Source: Vibrio harveyi NBRC 15634 = ATCC 14126 = KCTC 12724
Lineage (GTDB): Bacteria; Pseudomonadota; Gammaproteobacteria; Enterobacterales; Vibrionaceae
Direction: 5' to 3'
NCBI RefSeq assembly: GCF_001591145.1
Contig: NZ_BCUF01000018.1
Coordinates: 31,850-95,849 of the forward strand
Length of the DNA: 64,000 bases
A program made the translations under genes and the position numbers. The notes under the pieces are model-generated. The model saw nothing but the letters and a program-made list of their open reading frames with translations. It did no database searches and was not told the origin of the DNA. Positions 45,046 through 53,954 of this stretch are shown here, one piece after another. Position 1 is the first letter of the stretch; each line of letters starts with the position of its first letter.

Positions 45046-45546
45046 CTATTTCGGCATGATGACGGTGTCGATCACGTGTATCACACCATTCTTAGCTTTG
45101 ACGTCGGTGGCAATTACGGTAGCGTTATTGATCATCACTTTATCGCCCATGGTTTTGATCATCACGTCTTGCCCTTGGACTGTCGTCGCTTTGTCCATTT
45201 TCACTACGTCTGCGGCCATCACTTTTCCCGGAACCACATGGTAAGTGAGAATCGCAACCAGCTTATCTTTGTTCTCAGGCATGAGTAGCATTTCGACTGT
45301 TCCATCTGGAAGCTTAGCAAAAGCTTCATCTGTGGGTGCAAATACAGTGAATGGACCTTTACCTTTTAGCGTATCCACTAAGCCTGCGGCTTTGACTGCT
45401 GCGACCAACGTATTGAACGAGCCATTTGCTGCGGCCACATCAACGATGTCTTCTTTCATCATTCCATGTTCATGTGCTTTCGCTGGCAGTAAAAAAGTTA
45501 GGGTGGCGAACAAAACCGTGGTCGTAACCAAGATGCGTTTCAACAT
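45046..45546 (-). CDS. Exported fasciclin (FAS1) domain protein
   Basis: A 166-residue secreted or periplasmic protein: signal peptide (cleavage near AKA), then one FAS1 domain with H1 motif [11 protein letters not shown], the YH motif LTYHVVPG and the H2 motif [12 protein letters not shown]. The start at 45546 has an AAGGA site and begins the signal peptide; the frame continues 21 codons upstream without such features. FAS1 proteins of bacteria are often induced by light or singlet oxygen. Middle gene of the operon, 79 bases after the photolyase. Confidence 0.9.
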   Translation of the reverse strand: MLKRILVTTTVLFATLTFLLPAKAHEHGMMKEDIVDVAAANGSFNTLVAAVKAAGLVDTLKGKGPFTVFAPTDEAFAKLPDGTVEMLLMPENKDKLVAILTYHVVPGKVMAADVVKMDKATTVQGQDVMIKTMGDKVMINNATVIATDVKAKNGVIHVIDTVIMPK

Positions 45547-45625
45547 AATGCATTCCTTTTGTTGTTTGGGTACCGCTCTCTCCCTGATAAAGTCCCTGTT
45601 TGTACGCACGCCCTTTTCTTGGCGA

Positions 45626-47107
45626 TCAACTGGCTTTCTTTTTATTCGAAGGACGGACGTGCTGAGCTAAAATGCGTGTACCTTCCATTTTTACGTCGGC
45701 ACGTTTTCGCCAAGCCCACAATCGCTCTCTGGCAGCTTTCGCACTCGCTTCTACATCGACTATTGGGGCGAGGTATTTTGAGTCCGGTTCTAACTGGTAC
45801 ATCACGACTTCCATTGCGGTCATTTTCCAAGGCTCAAACAACAGTGGGGTGGGTACCTTAGCGAGCTCCGGAATCCATTTATGAATGAATTCACCATCGG
45901 CATCGTGTTCTTGTGCTTGTTTCGTCGGATTGTAGATACGAATGGTATTGGTGCCAGTCACTCCAGCCTGCATTTGAAATTGTGGATAATGGATACCCGG
46001 CTCAAAGTCGAGAAATAGCTGCGCTAGGTGAGTTACGCCATCGCGCCAATCCATGTTCATGTGATGCGTTAAAAAGCTTACTAGCATCGCGCGCATTCGA
46101 AAGTTGATGTATCCCGTGTGATGAAGGCAGCGCATACAGGCATCGACGAGAGGTATGCCAGTGGTTCCCTCCTTCCAAGCATCTAGTCGGATTGGGTCGA
46201 TGTTGCTCGCTTGGCGAAGCAAAGGGTCATAGGCTTGGTTCACACAGCGAAATTCCATCTCACATTCAGATTCAAATTTCTGCATAAAATGACAATGCCA
46301 ATGAAGCCTTGAAGACAACGCAATTAGGCTGCGACGAAACCCAGTCACTTGCCAATGTTGCAAGAGGTATTGATACACTTCTCGAAGCGAAATATTACCC
46401 CATGCAAGATAGGGAGAGAGGCGAGTACAGGCTGTTCGAGATGCCGTCGGGTTGGAAATACTGCGGTAATAATCTCGTCCTCGGCGTTGAAAAAAGTCTT
46501 CCAATGTTTGCCAAGCGAGTGAGCTCCCGCCAGTTTGCATGCCTTTTACTTTTTCTAACCAAGAAGTGGGAGGAGTAAAGGTGAAACCTAGCGCGTCGAT
46601 ATCGAGGGTGATAAGAGAATCGCTTTCAAGCTCAACCTCTTCTATCGGAGCTCGCATAACGGTATCCCAGTGTTTGTCCCAGCCGAATCGGTCTTTTGCG
46701 CCTCGCACAACTGCACCATGTTCAAACTCATGCCATGGAATGCCTTGTGCTTGAAGCCATGCTGATACTTGTTTATCTCGCTCAAACGTACAATTCAATC
46801 CAATTTCTTGATGAGAGAAAACGGCATTGATGTTGAATTGTTTTTGAATTGCACTCAAACAATCCCGAGCATTGCCAAACATTACTGAGATCTTTTGATC
46901 ATGTTGGGCAAGCTGTACGTCCATATCTTGGAGTGACTGCCAAACAAAGCGCCAATGACGTTCGGAGTAATGTGGGTCATCTAGCAGCATGGGCTCAAAA
47001 ATATAGAGCAGCACTGTTGGATTCTCAGAAGATAGAGCATGCTGCAGAGGAAGGTGGTCGGTCAGGCGTAAGTCGCGTTTTAGCCATACTAAGTTGATTG
47101 TTTGCAT
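45626..47107 (-). CDS. Cryptochrome/photolyase-family FAD protein
   Basis: A 494-residue flavoprotein with the N-terminal antenna domain ([12 protein letters not shown]) and the C-terminal FAD domain ([61 protein letters not shown]). The start at 47107 has a GAGGG site; the frame runs 18 codons upstream. Where E. coli photolyase has NNGGWQW next to flavin N5, this protein reads HYPQFQM, so it belongs to a different branch from classical CPD photolyase, and repair versus signalling function is open. First gene of the operon, behind an ECF-type promoter. Confidence 0.85.
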   Translation of the reverse strand: MQTINLVWLKRDLRLTDHLPLQHALSSENPTVLLYIFEPMLLDDPHYSERHWRFVWQSLQDMDVQLAQHDQKISVMFGNARDCLSAIQKQFNINAVFSHQEIGLNCTFERDKQVSAWLQAQGIPWHEFEHGAVVRGAKDRFGWDKHWDTVMRAPIEEVELESDSLITLDIDALGFTFTPPTSWLEKVKGMQTGGSSLAWQTLEDFFQRRGRDYYRSISNPTASRTACTRLSPYLAWGNISLREVYQYLLQHWQVTGFRRSLIALSSRLHWHCHFMQKFESECEMEFRCVNQAYDPLLRQASNIDPIRLDAWKEGTTGIPLVDACMRCLHHTGYINFRMRAMLVSFLTHHMNMDWRDGVTHLAQLFLDFEPGIHYPQFQMQAGVTGTNTIRIYNPTKQAQEHDADGEFIHKWIPELAKVPTPLLFEPWKMTAMEVVMYQLEPDSKYLAPIVDVEASAKAARERLWAWRKRADVKMEGTRILAQHVRPSNKKKAS

Positions 47108-47134
47108 CGGAGCCCTCACTGGTTTTCCGACTTC

Positions 47135-47160
47135 TACGCATGAGAGAGGCAAATTTCTCA
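47135..47160 (-). promoter_or_regulatory. ECF (RpoE/ChrR-type) promoter candidate of the photolyase operon
   Basis: On the minus strand TGAGA (47156-47160) and CGTA (47135-47138) are 17 bases apart. The ECF11 consensus is TGATC, about 17 bases, CGTA; here three of five -35 positions and all four -10 positions match. The -10 is about 28 bases from the start codon. Confidence 0.5.
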
Positions 47161-47165
47161 CTCGG

Positions 47166-47191
47166 TGATCGATTTTATTACGGTTGACGTA
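47166..47191 (+). promoter_or_regulatory. ECF (RpoE/ChrR-type) promoter of the divergent small gene
   Basis: TGATC (47166-47170), 17 bases, CGTA (47188-47191): an exact match to the singlet-oxygen-response ECF11 promoter pattern, 25 bases before the ATG at 47217. Confidence 0.65.
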
Positions 47192-47216
47192 GAGGCACGG
47201 AGCAAGGAGGTGCTTT

Positions 47217-47522
47217 ATGTCTATGCCACTCAGTAAACTGGAAAAATTCTTCTATATCGACAAGCTTGTCATCCACTCTCTCGATCTCGCTTTGTATCAA
47301 GTCTCGGTTCTAGTCGACGGAGAGGAACACTTTGTTACTGACGATAAAGGGAAGTTTTTAAGGGCGCATTCGATATTGGAGTTGCAAAAGCAATGTCGTA
47401 ACTTGAAAGCGAACAAACAGGTACTTCGCCAGCAAAGTGCCTACGATGAAATGATTGGCCAGCCAAGTAGGAGTGGTACTAACGAGCTGGAAGTGTTGCT
47501 GAAAGACAACGACCTCTATTGA
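47217..47522 (+). CDS. Small DUF6482-like protein
   Basis: A 101-residue acidic-to-neutral cytoplasmic protein. The middle segment [20 protein letters not shown] followed by [12 protein letters not shown] resembles the DUF6482 family, whose function is unknown; the family call is from memory. The ATG has an AAGGAGG site. It is divergent from the photolyase operon and has the best ECF-type promoter of the pair, so it may belong to the same light/singlet-oxygen response. Confidence 0.75.
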   Translation: MSMPLSKLEKFFYIDKLVIHSLDLALYQVSVLVDGEEHFVTDDKGKFLRAHSILELQKQCRNLKANKQVLRQQSAYDEMIGQPSRSGTNELEVLLKDNDLY

Positions 47523-47544
47523 AATTAGATTGAAAGGGGAGAAA

Positions 47545-47571
47545 GTGCGAGCTAGGTTTGTTAGCTCGCAC
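47545..47571. terminator. Hairpin between the convergent DUF6482-like gene and trhO
   Basis: GTGCGAGCTA pairs perfectly with TAGCTCGCAC around a seven-base loop. T-runs are weak on both sides, but the place between two stops fits a shared terminator. Confidence 0.6.
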
Positions 47572-47579
47572 CTTACTAA

Positions 47580-48560
47580 TTACGCTTGTTTACGTTGTGC
47601 GTCTTTCTTTGCCAGTTTTTCTGCACGTCGTTGCTGACGTTGTTTGGCACTCTCACCACCGACGTGCTGCTCGCCACGAACCGCAGCTAACGACACTTGC
47701 TTTTCACGTTCGCGGAAGCGTGCTACCTGTTCTTCGCTGTGTTTACCAAAACATTTTGGGCAGCTGACACCTTGCTCAAACTGCTCTGATTGTTTGTCTT
47801 CTTCTGTGATTGGCAATCGGCAAGCGTTACACAAGTCGTAGTCAGCTTTTTCTAGCTGGTGGTTCACCGCAACGCGACCGTCGAATACGTAACAATCGCC
47901 TTCCCACAAGCTTTCTTCTTCTGGTACTTCTTCAAGGTATTTCAGAATACCGCCTTCTAGGTGGTACACCTCATCAAAGCCCTGTTCTTTCATGTAAGCG
48001 GTCGACTTCTCACAGCGAATACCACCCGTACAGAACATCGCGACTTTTTTGTGTTTCTCTGGGTCCATGTTTTGTTTTACATAGTCAGGAAATTCGCGGA
48101 ACGTGTCAGTATTTGGGTTAACTGCACCTTTAAATGTTCCGATCTCGATTTCATAGTCATTACGAGTATCAACCACAAATACTTCTGGATCAGCAATCAG
48201 CTCGTTCCAATCTCGCGGCTTCACGTAGGTGCCAACGACATGGCGAGGATCGATGCCTTCAACGCCCAATGTCACGATCTCTTTCTTTAGCTTTACTTTG
48301 GTGCGGTTAAACGGCTGAGTATCTGAGTACGACTCTTTGTAAACAATACCAGTAAGGCGAGGCTCGGCATTTAGCCATGCAAGCAGTGTATCAATACCTT
48401 CGCGTTTCGCTGCAATCGTACCGTTAATACCTTCACTCGCCAGTAGCAACGTTCCATGTACACCGTGGGCTTCCATTAGTGCAAGCAATGGCTCGCGTAA
48501 CTCTTGGTAGTTTTCCAGTTCCACAAATTTATACAGGGCGCAGACAACATACTGACTCAT
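47580..48560 (-). CDS. trhO: tRNA uridine(34) hydroxylase TrhO
   Basis: Oxygen-dependent enzyme that makes 5-hydroxyuridine at tRNA position 34, the first step toward cmo5U. The 326 residues show an N-terminal alpha/beta domain, a rhodanese domain with the catalytic loop [11 protein letters not shown] (Cys177; second Cys183), and a C-terminal zinc-like region with CNACRLP and CPKC followed by a basic tail rich in Gln, Arg and Lys. All are typical of the YceA/TrhO family. Single gene. Confidence 0.93.
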   Translation of the reverse strand: MSQYVVCALYKFVELENYQELREPLLALMEAHGVHGTLLLASEGINGTIAAKREGIDTLLAWLNAEPRLTGIVYKESYSDTQPFNRTKVKLKKEIVTLGVEGIDPRHVVGTYVKPRDWNELIADPEVFVVDTRNDYEIEIGTFKGAVNPNTDTFREFPDYVKQNMDPEKHKKVAMFCTGGIRCEKSTAYMKEQGFDEVYHLEGGILKYLEEVPEEESLWEGDCYVFDGRVAVNHQLEKADYDLCNACRLPITEEDKQSEQFEQGVSCPKCFGKHSEEQVARFREREKQVSLAAVRGEQHVGGESAKQRQQRRAEKLAKKDAQRKQA

Positions 48561-48949
48561 GATTATTCCTTACTTTAAAAGGTTGATGGTTCGACGACTC
48601 GATACCTAACAATTTTAGCGGCTCGGAGTATACCTGAGTAATTTAGTCGGAAATACGGACAAACTATGCGGATATTTTTAGTCATGTTTCCCCGGCGTTT
48701 TTTTCAACAAATTTCAGCGCGTAGCATTGGAAGTTAAAGGGTGTGAAAGTTTGAACCAGATCACATTTGTTATTCTTTTCTAGAAATGAACTAAGTTAAT
48801 GAAAATTAAAGCTTTGTGGAAAACTTCATCACTTTATCACGTTTGCGGTGCTTGCCTCTGATTGCTGTTCCTATCGAGCTTGGTGTCAGTGTCAATATGT
48901 TTCCTTACCCTCTCCATGGTCAGTTCTAACTTTTAAAAAACTTTCTTGT
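48561..48949. other. Non-coding region between trhO and nrdA
   Basis: About 390 bases without a gene, divergent promoters expected. Apart from the Fur box at its right edge I see only AT-rich sequence and no convincing NrdR box. Confidence 0.45.
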
Positions 48950-48950
48950 A

Positions 48951-48969
48951 ATGATAACCATTATCATCT
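48951..48969. promoter_or_regulatory. Fur box upstream of nrdA
   Basis: AATGATAACCATTATCATC is a near-perfect dyad (AATGATAA... and ...TTATCATT half-sites) matching the Fur consensus GATAATGATAATCATTATC. It ends about 57 bases before the nrdA start, consistent with repression by Fe-Fur. Confidence 0.75.
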
Positions 48970-49025
48970 AGATCTATTGCGTACATATGGTGCTCAATAT
49001 TTAAACTACACACAAGATATAGATT

Positions 49026-51284
49026 ATGGACGTTATAAAACGAGATGGACGGAAAGAAAAAGCCAGTCTAGATAAGGTGACTCGAAGAGCCGAAGCGCTG
49101 GCTGATGGACTAAAAGTCGAACCTATTGCGGTTGCACAACGCGTGGTAAGCGGTTTGTACGACGGCATTAAGGTGACGGAAATCGATGTGTTCCTCGCTG
49201 AAACGGCAGCAAGCCTCGCGACGGAACACCCTGATTATGCCAAGCTTGCGGCTCGCGTGATGGTGAGTTCTCTGCAAAAAGAAACCAGCGGATACGCAAC
49301 TGCAACACGTGAGCTCTCTGAAATCGGTATTCTTTCCGATATTTACGTCGACTTTGTTGCCAAGAATCAGTTTGCGCTCGAAGACATGATTGACTACAAA
49401 CGCGACTATCAGTTTGATTACTTCGGCTACAAAACTCTCGAGCGTTCCTACTTATTGAAAGTAAAAGGTGTGGTGGTTGAACGACCGCAAGATATGTTCA
49501 TGCGTGTAGCGGTCGCTGTCGCGGGTGACGATCTTGAAGAAATTAGAGAGCTATACGATTTGCTCAGTCTTGGCTACTACACCCACGCTACGCCAACGCT
49601 GTTTAATGCTGGCTGTAAGATGCAGCAACTGTCTTCGTGTTTCCTATTAGCGATGCAAGAAGATTCCATTAACGGTATTTACGACACCCTCAAAGATTGT
49701 GCGCTGATTTCTAAATCGGCGGGTGGCATTGGGCTACACATCCACAATATTCGAGCGACGGGTGCGCCAATCATTGGCACTAACGGTGTGTCGAATGGCA
49801 TCGTGCCAATGCTGAAAGTCTTCAATGAAACTGCTCGCTATGTGGATCAAGGTGGCGGCAAGCGCAAGGGCTCGTTTGCGGTTTATCTGGAACCTTGGCA
49901 TGCGGATATCGAATCCTTCCTCGATTTACGTAAAAACCACGGTAAAGAAGAGTTCCGCGCTCGTGATTTGTTCCTCGCTCTATGGGTGCCAGACTTGTTC
50001 ATGGAACGTGTCGAAAACGACGCGGAATGGACTCTGTTTAGCCCACACAATACCAAAGGTTTGTCTGATTTATACGGCGCTGAATTTACTCAGAAGTACC
50101 AAGAATACGAGCGTATGGGCTTGGGCGTGAAGACCATCAAAGCCCGCCAATTGATGACACAAATCATTGAGTCGCAAGCCGAGACGGGTACGCCGTACAT
50201 GCTCTACAAAGATGCGTGTAATGAAAAGTCGAATCAGAAAAACCTCGGCACCATCAAATCTAGTAACTTGTGCGCAGAGATCATGGAAGTCTCAACACCA
50301 GATGAAACGGCGGCTTGTAATTTGGCGTCTATGGCACTGCCTAAGTTCGTTACAGACACGGGGTTTGATTTCGACAAACTTCACCAAGTTACCAAAGTCG
50401 CGATTAAGAACCTCGACCGCGTTATCGATGTGAACTATCACCCAACCGATAAGATTGAAAAATCGAACCACGCGCATCGTCCTGTTGGTTTGGGTATCCA
50501 AGGTTTGGCGGATGTGTTCTTCAAAATGCACCTTCCATTCGATAGCGAAGAAGCATTGCAGCTTAACCGTGACATCGCGGAAACCATGTATCACGCCTCC
50601 CTTGAAGCGTCTTGTGAAATCGCGGCGCAAAAAGGCGCGTACTCCAGTTATGACGGCTCACCAATCAGTCATGGTCAGTTCCAATTTGATCTGTGGGATG
50701 AACAACCAAGCAGCCGCTGGGATTGGTCACAGCTCAAGCGCCAAATCGTAGAGCATGGTGTGCGCAACTCGTTACTGATTGCTCAAATGCCAACGGCGTC
50801 GACAGCGCAAATTTTAGGTAACAATGAAGCGTTTGAAGCGCAAACCAGCAATATCTATAAACGCCAAACCTTGTCGGGTGAGTTCATCATCATCAACAAA
50901 CATTTGGTAAGCGATCTGGAACAGCGTGGTCTTTGGACGAGCAAAATCCGTGACGCCATTATTCTTAATAACGGTTCAGTACAAGGCATTGATGCGATTC
51001 CAGACGATCTTCAATCCGTGTATCGCACCGTGTGGGAAATCTCTCAGAAAGTGATCATTGATATGTCTGCGGCTCGTGCCCCGTTTGTTTGCCAATCGCA
51101 GAGCCTCAACTTATGGCTCGCATCACCAACGTTCGCCCAAATCAATGCGATGCACTTCTACGCGTGGAAACGTGGTCTGAAAACCGGCATGTACTACCTG
51201 CGATCTAAGCCATCGACGAATGCGGTGAAAGTCACCGTTGGTCAGCAAAGCGAAGATGAAGATTGCCTAAATTGCGGCGCATAA
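49026..51284 (+). CDS. nrdA: Class Ia ribonucleotide reductase, large subunit (eukaryote-like type)
   Basis: Reduces ribonucleoside diphosphates to deoxynucleotides. An N-terminal ATP-cone (VIKRDGRKEKASLDKVTRRA) is followed by the ten-stranded barrel with redox pair Cys205 (LSSCFLL) and Cys431 (AACNLAS) and the catalytic Asn414, Cys416 and Glu418 (SSNLCAEIME). The tail ends DCLNCGA, close to the ECLMCGS end of human R1 and unlike the E. coli NrdA tail. PTLFNAG and SSCFLL are also eukaryote-like. So this is probably an extra, Fur-controlled enzyme besides the standard enterobacterial NrdAB. It has 752 residues. Confidence 0.93.
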   Translation: MDVIKRDGRKEKASLDKVTRRAEALADGLKVEPIAVAQRVVSGLYDGIKVTEIDVFLAETAASLATEHPDYAKLAARVMVSSLQKETSGYATATRELSEIGILSDIYVDFVAKNQFALEDMIDYKRDYQFDYFGYKTLERSYLLKVKGVVVERPQDMFMRVAVAVAGDDLEEIRELYDLLSLGYYTHATPTLFNAGCKMQQLSSCFLLAMQEDSINGIYDTLKDCALISKSAGGIGLHIHNIRATGAPIIGTNGVSNGIVPMLKVFNETARYVDQGGGKRKGSFAVYLEPWHADIESFLDLRKNHGKEEFRARDLFLALWVPDLFMERVENDAEWTLFSPHNTKGLSDLYGAEFTQKYQEYERMGLGVKTIKARQLMTQIIESQAETGTPYMLYKDACNEKSNQKNLGTIKSSNLCAEIMEVSTPDETAACNLASMALPKFVTDTGFDFDKLHQVTKVAIKNLDRVIDVNYHPTDKIEKSNHAHRPVGLGIQGLADVFFKMHLPFDSEEALQLNRDIAETMYHASLEASCEIAAQKGAYSSYDGSPISHGQFQFDLWDEQPSSRWDWSQLKRQIVEHGVRNSLLIAQMPTASTAQILGNNEAFEAQTSNIYKRQTLSGEFIIINKHLVSDLEQRGLWTSKIRDAIILNNGSVQGIDAIPDDLQSVYRTVWEISQKVIIDMSAARAPFVCQSQSLNLWLASPTFAQINAMHFYAWKRGLKTGMYYLRSKPSTNAVKVTVGQQSEDEDCLNCGA

Positions 51285-51335
51285 CCTATCTCGCCAATTA
51301 AAAAGATTCACATCAACCGAAAGTAAGGAAACGGT

Positions 51336-52268
51336 ATGATTGTTAAAAACAAATTTAGCTTGTTCCCCATTCAATACGAAGAGATTTGGCAAGCGTACAA
51401 AACTCACGAAGCGGCTTTCTGGACTACAGAAGAACTCGATTTTGCTCAAGATCTTGCTGATCTTGCCAAGCTGACCGAAGGCGAAAAGCACTTCATTCGA
51501 CATGTGTTGGCGTTCTTTGCTCAGAGCGAAGGGATGATCAACGAGAACTTATTGACTCGATTTTATGGCGAAATTGAAATCGCAGAAGCGCGCTGCTTCC
51601 TTGCTTTGCAGGCGTTTAATGAGGTCATTCACGCAGAGACTTACGCACTGCAACTCGAAACTTACATTCCCGATGTTGAAGAGCGTGAGCGCTTGTTCAA
51701 TGCGATTGAAAACGTCCCGACCGTGAAGCGTAAGGCGGAGTGGGTAATGAAGTGGATCTCTTCCGATAAACCATTGGCAATGCGTTTGATCGCCTTTGGC
51801 TTGGTGGAAGGCTTGTTCTTCGCTGGCAGCTTCTGTGCCATTTACTACTTCCGTAAACGTGGTTTGCTGGCTGGTTTGGCAGCAAGCAATGACTTGATTG
51901 CCCGTGATGAAGGGTTGCACTTTAGCTTTTCTGCGCTGCTATTCAAAACCTTGGGGCAGGGTAAAGTGACACAACAAGAGTTTGAAGAGATTTGCCGTGA
52001 AGCGGTTTCAATTGAGAAAGAGTTTGTAACGGAAGCCCTACCAGTGGACTTGATTGGTATGAATGCTGAGCTGATGTGCCAATACATTGAGCATACTGCC
52101 GATGTTATCGCTGGTTTGTTTGGTTTCAACCCGATCTTTGGTGCTGAAAACCCATTTGATTACATGCGCTTATTGGATATGGAAGGAAAGACCAATTTCT
52201 TCGAAAAACGCGTTACTGAGTACAAACGACCTCAAGATCGCCAATTGAGTTTTGATGCAGATTTCTAA
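51336..52268 (+). CDS. nrdB: Class Ia ribonucleotide reductase, radical-bearing small subunit
   Basis: Holds the di-metal/tyrosyl radical cofactor that activates NrdA. Ligands are complete: Asp35 (EELDFAQD), Glu96 and His99 with radical Tyr103 (NEVIHAETY), Glu158 (LVEGLFF), Glu192 and His195 (ARDEGLH). The C-terminal peptide ends LSFDADF, nearly the FTLDADF tail by which eukaryotic R2 docks on R1, confirming that the pair co-evolved as a eukaryote-like set. At 310 residues it is shorter than E. coli NrdB. It lies 51 bases after nrdA. Confidence 0.93.
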   Translation: MIVKNKFSLFPIQYEEIWQAYKTHEAAFWTTEELDFAQDLADLAKLTEGEKHFIRHVLAFFAQSEGMINENLLTRFYGEIEIAEARCFLALQAFNEVIHAETYALQLETYIPDVEERERLFNAIENVPTVKRKAEWVMKWISSDKPLAMRLIAFGLVEGLFFAGSFCAIYYFRKRGLLAGLAASNDLIARDEGLHFSFSALLFKTLGQGKVTQQEFEEICREAVSIEKEFVTEALPVDLIGMNAELMCQYIEHTADVIAGLFGFNPIFGAENPFDYMRLLDMEGKTNFFEKRVTEYKRPQDRQLSFDADF

Positions 52269-52293
52269 CGGCAAGGAATAGCAGAGAAGAGTG

Positions 52294-52536
52294 ATGAAAA
52301 TAGAAATGTACAGCAAGGAGCAGTGCTCCCAATGTGAAACCGCGGCAATGTGGTTGCAAAATCAGGGCTTTAAAGTGGCAACGCTCAAGTTAGGTGTGGA
52401 GTTTGAGCGGGAAACTTTGTTCGAGTTATTCCCAACCGCAAGAAGCTACCCGCAGTTTATGCTTGATGGCGAACCCATTGGTGATTTCAGTCGCTTAAAA
52501 TCGGCACTCGCTTTTGAGCAAAGCGCTGCTTTCTAA
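52294..52536 (+). CDS. Glutaredoxin-like electron donor (CSQC active site)
   Basis: An 80-residue glutaredoxin with a CSQC active site near the N-terminus, the SYPQFMLDG segment holding the cis-proline and a DFSRLKSAL C-terminal helix. It follows nrdB by 25 bases and so probably reduces the NrdA tail cysteines, the role played by glutaredoxin or NrdH elsewhere. The ATG at 52294 is preferred over the GTG one codon earlier. Short, phage-like glutaredoxins of this type are common beside reductase genes. Confidence 0.88.
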   Translation: MKIEMYSKEQCSQCETAAMWLQNQGFKVATLKLGVEFERETLFELFPTARSYPQFMLDGEPIGDFSRLKSALAFEQSAAF

Positions 52537-52547
52537 GTTAGGTCTCT

Positions 52548-52580
52548 AATCCCCTTTTATTGAGAAAAGGGGATTTTTAT
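52548..52580 (+). terminator. Terminator of the nrdAB-grx operon
   Basis: AATCCCCTTTT pairs with AAAAGGGGATT, loop of six, followed by TTTATTT. Confidence 0.88.
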
Positions 52581-52767
52581 TTCCACTTAAATTTTGTGGA
52601 TGTTCAAATTATCAGTAAAAACTCATAAAACTGTTGAAAACGCACTCGACATAAATGGTCGAAATTTGTACTGTTGATTCGCTTCACATTCCTAAAACTT
52701 CTTATCCGATAATCAGTTGAAGCAAAGATCTGTGCTTGATACAGGTCGGTTGGCAAAGGAATTCAAC

Positions 52768-53256
52768 ATGCAACAGTTTCATATCAGAAGACTAAGAGAA
52801 GAAGACGTCCCTCTGTTGAAAACGCTCTTGGTCGAACTCGACACTTCTCACCATGATGCTGAGCCAGATTTCTACCGTTCTCCGGAAGAAATGGCGCAGT
52901 TAAGGGAAGATCGCAACATCTTCGATAAATATTTTGATGGCAGCATCACGGCTTTTATAGCTTGTTCGAACCGACAGGTGGTTGGTTTTATCTCTGGTAC
53001 CGTGCGAGAGGTAAACTCGATTCTCTCTCCGGAAAGACGCGTTGGATATATCAATGAGTTGGTGGTGTCTGAAAGCCACCGTAACTTAGGTATCGGCTTG
53101 TCTTTGATGGATAAAATCGAGAGTGATTTGTGCAGCCAAGATATTGAAGAGCTCGGTTTAACCGTGGCGTCATTTAATCACGAAGGTGAAGATTTCTACC
53201 ATAAGATGGGTTACCGCGTGATCACCAAAATGATGACTAAGCGAGTCAAAGACTAA
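52768..53256 (+). CDS. GNAT-family N-acetyltransferase
   Basis: A 162-residue acetyltransferase: N-terminal FHIRRLREEDVP, central strand VVGFISGTV, the strand YINELVVSESHRNLGIG that binds acetyl-CoA (motif A, SHRNLGIG), and the C-terminal FYHKMGYR. The start at 52768 has an AAGGA site; the frame extends 17 codons upstream from a TTG. Substrate unknown. Single gene. Confidence 0.88.
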   Translation: MQQFHIRRLREEDVPLLKTLLVELDTSHHDAEPDFYRSPEEMAQLREDRNIFDKYFDGSITAFIACSNRQVVGFISGTVREVNSILSPERRVGYINELVVSESHRNLGIGLSLMDKIESDLCSQDIEELGLTVASFNHEGEDFYHKMGYRVITKMMTKRVKD

Positions 53257-53280
53257 CGCCACATTATGTTGTGAGACACG

Positions 53281-53319
53281 CTCCCCAACCTTAAACTGAA
53301 AATGCCAAACGTTGGGGAG
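53281..53319. terminator. Hairpin between convergent GNAT and TM2-like genes
   Basis: CTCCCCAAC (53281-53289) pairs perfectly with GTTGGGGAG (53311-53319). No T-run, but its place between two convergent stops suggests a transcription-end structure. Confidence 0.5.
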
Positions 53320-53338
53320 TGCTATATCGTTTAATCAT

Positions 53339-53728
53339 CTAGTTTCTTCGTACTTCATTGAAGATTTCACAAGATAACTGATAATTGTGCTGTCTTGCTA
53401 TTTTCTGTGAAAAAAACAATTGTGGTAGTTCATATATAATGAGTAACGCGAGGATAAGGAACGCACTAGGATGTCCAAGAACAAAGCCAACGATACTTAC
53501 GATTAACAATATTAGCTCTAAAGCAAATAAAGCATATTTACCTAGGTAGCAATGGTGAAAACCGCCAAGAAAGAACCAGTTTAACGTTGCGTAGGTATCG
53601 GGGTCCTTGAGACTTTTAGACTGGCGTTCGTAGAATTCTTTCTTTTGATGTTCAGGTAATGAGTTTACCTGACTTCTCAGTAATTCTTCCTGTTTCTCTA
53701 GCTGTTCAATTGGCTCAAATAAGCGCAT
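53339..53728 (-). CDS. TM2-like two-helix membrane protein
   Basis: A 129-residue protein: a charged, coiled-coil-like N-terminus (about 45 residues) and then DPDTYATLNWFFLGGFHHCYLGKYALFALELILLIVS, a TM2-type pair of helices with the G-x-H-x-x-YLG turn, followed by a third hydrophobic stretch. TM2 proteins are of unknown function. It overlaps the YidD gene by one base (TAATG), making it the last gene of a three-gene unit. Confidence 0.7.
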   Translation of the reverse strand: MRLFEPIEQLEKQEELLRSQVNSLPEHQKKEFYERQSKSLKDPDTYATLNWFFLGGFHHCYLGKYALFALELILLIVSIVGFVLGHPSAFLILALLIIYELPQLFFSQKIARQHNYQLSCEIFNEVRRN

Positions 53729-53952
53729 TACGGTACCTCGTCATATATTTTTTCAATGAGGTCGGGTTGGTTACACCGCTTAATTCTTGCCAAACCAAGT
53801 TTCCAACCTTTTATTGCCCCATACTTAGCAATACATTGTTTGGTGTACTCTGAGCAAGTGGGCTCAAAATTACATTCAATATTCAATAACTGCTTTGAAC
53901 CACCGCTAGCCTGGTAGCGATGGATCAATTTCAAAGAGATATATTTAAGCAA
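53728..53952 (-). CDS. YidD-family protein (extra copy)
   Basis: A 74-residue protein with the YidD signature CNFEPTCSEYTKQCI...YGAIKGWKLGLARIKRCNQPD; the three cysteines and the RIKRC motif are conserved. YidD is a small inner-membrane-associated protein thought to help membrane-protein insertion. The usual yidD lies between rnpA and yidC; this one does not, so it is a paralogue. It starts with TTG two bases after the DUF4177 stop and its own stop overlaps the TM2-like start. The last basic C-terminal residues of classical YidD are missing. Confidence 0.78.
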   Translation of the reverse strand: MLKYISLKLIHRYQASGGSKQLLNIECNFEPTCSEYTKQCIAKYGAIKGWKLGLARIKRCNQPDLIEKIYDEVP

Positions 53953-53954
53953 AC

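Noticed and set aside
48961..49025. NrdR boxes before nrdA
   Set aside because: The sequence ACACAAGATATAG only loosely resembles the ACACWATATATWGTGT consensus and has no partner box at the proper spacing.
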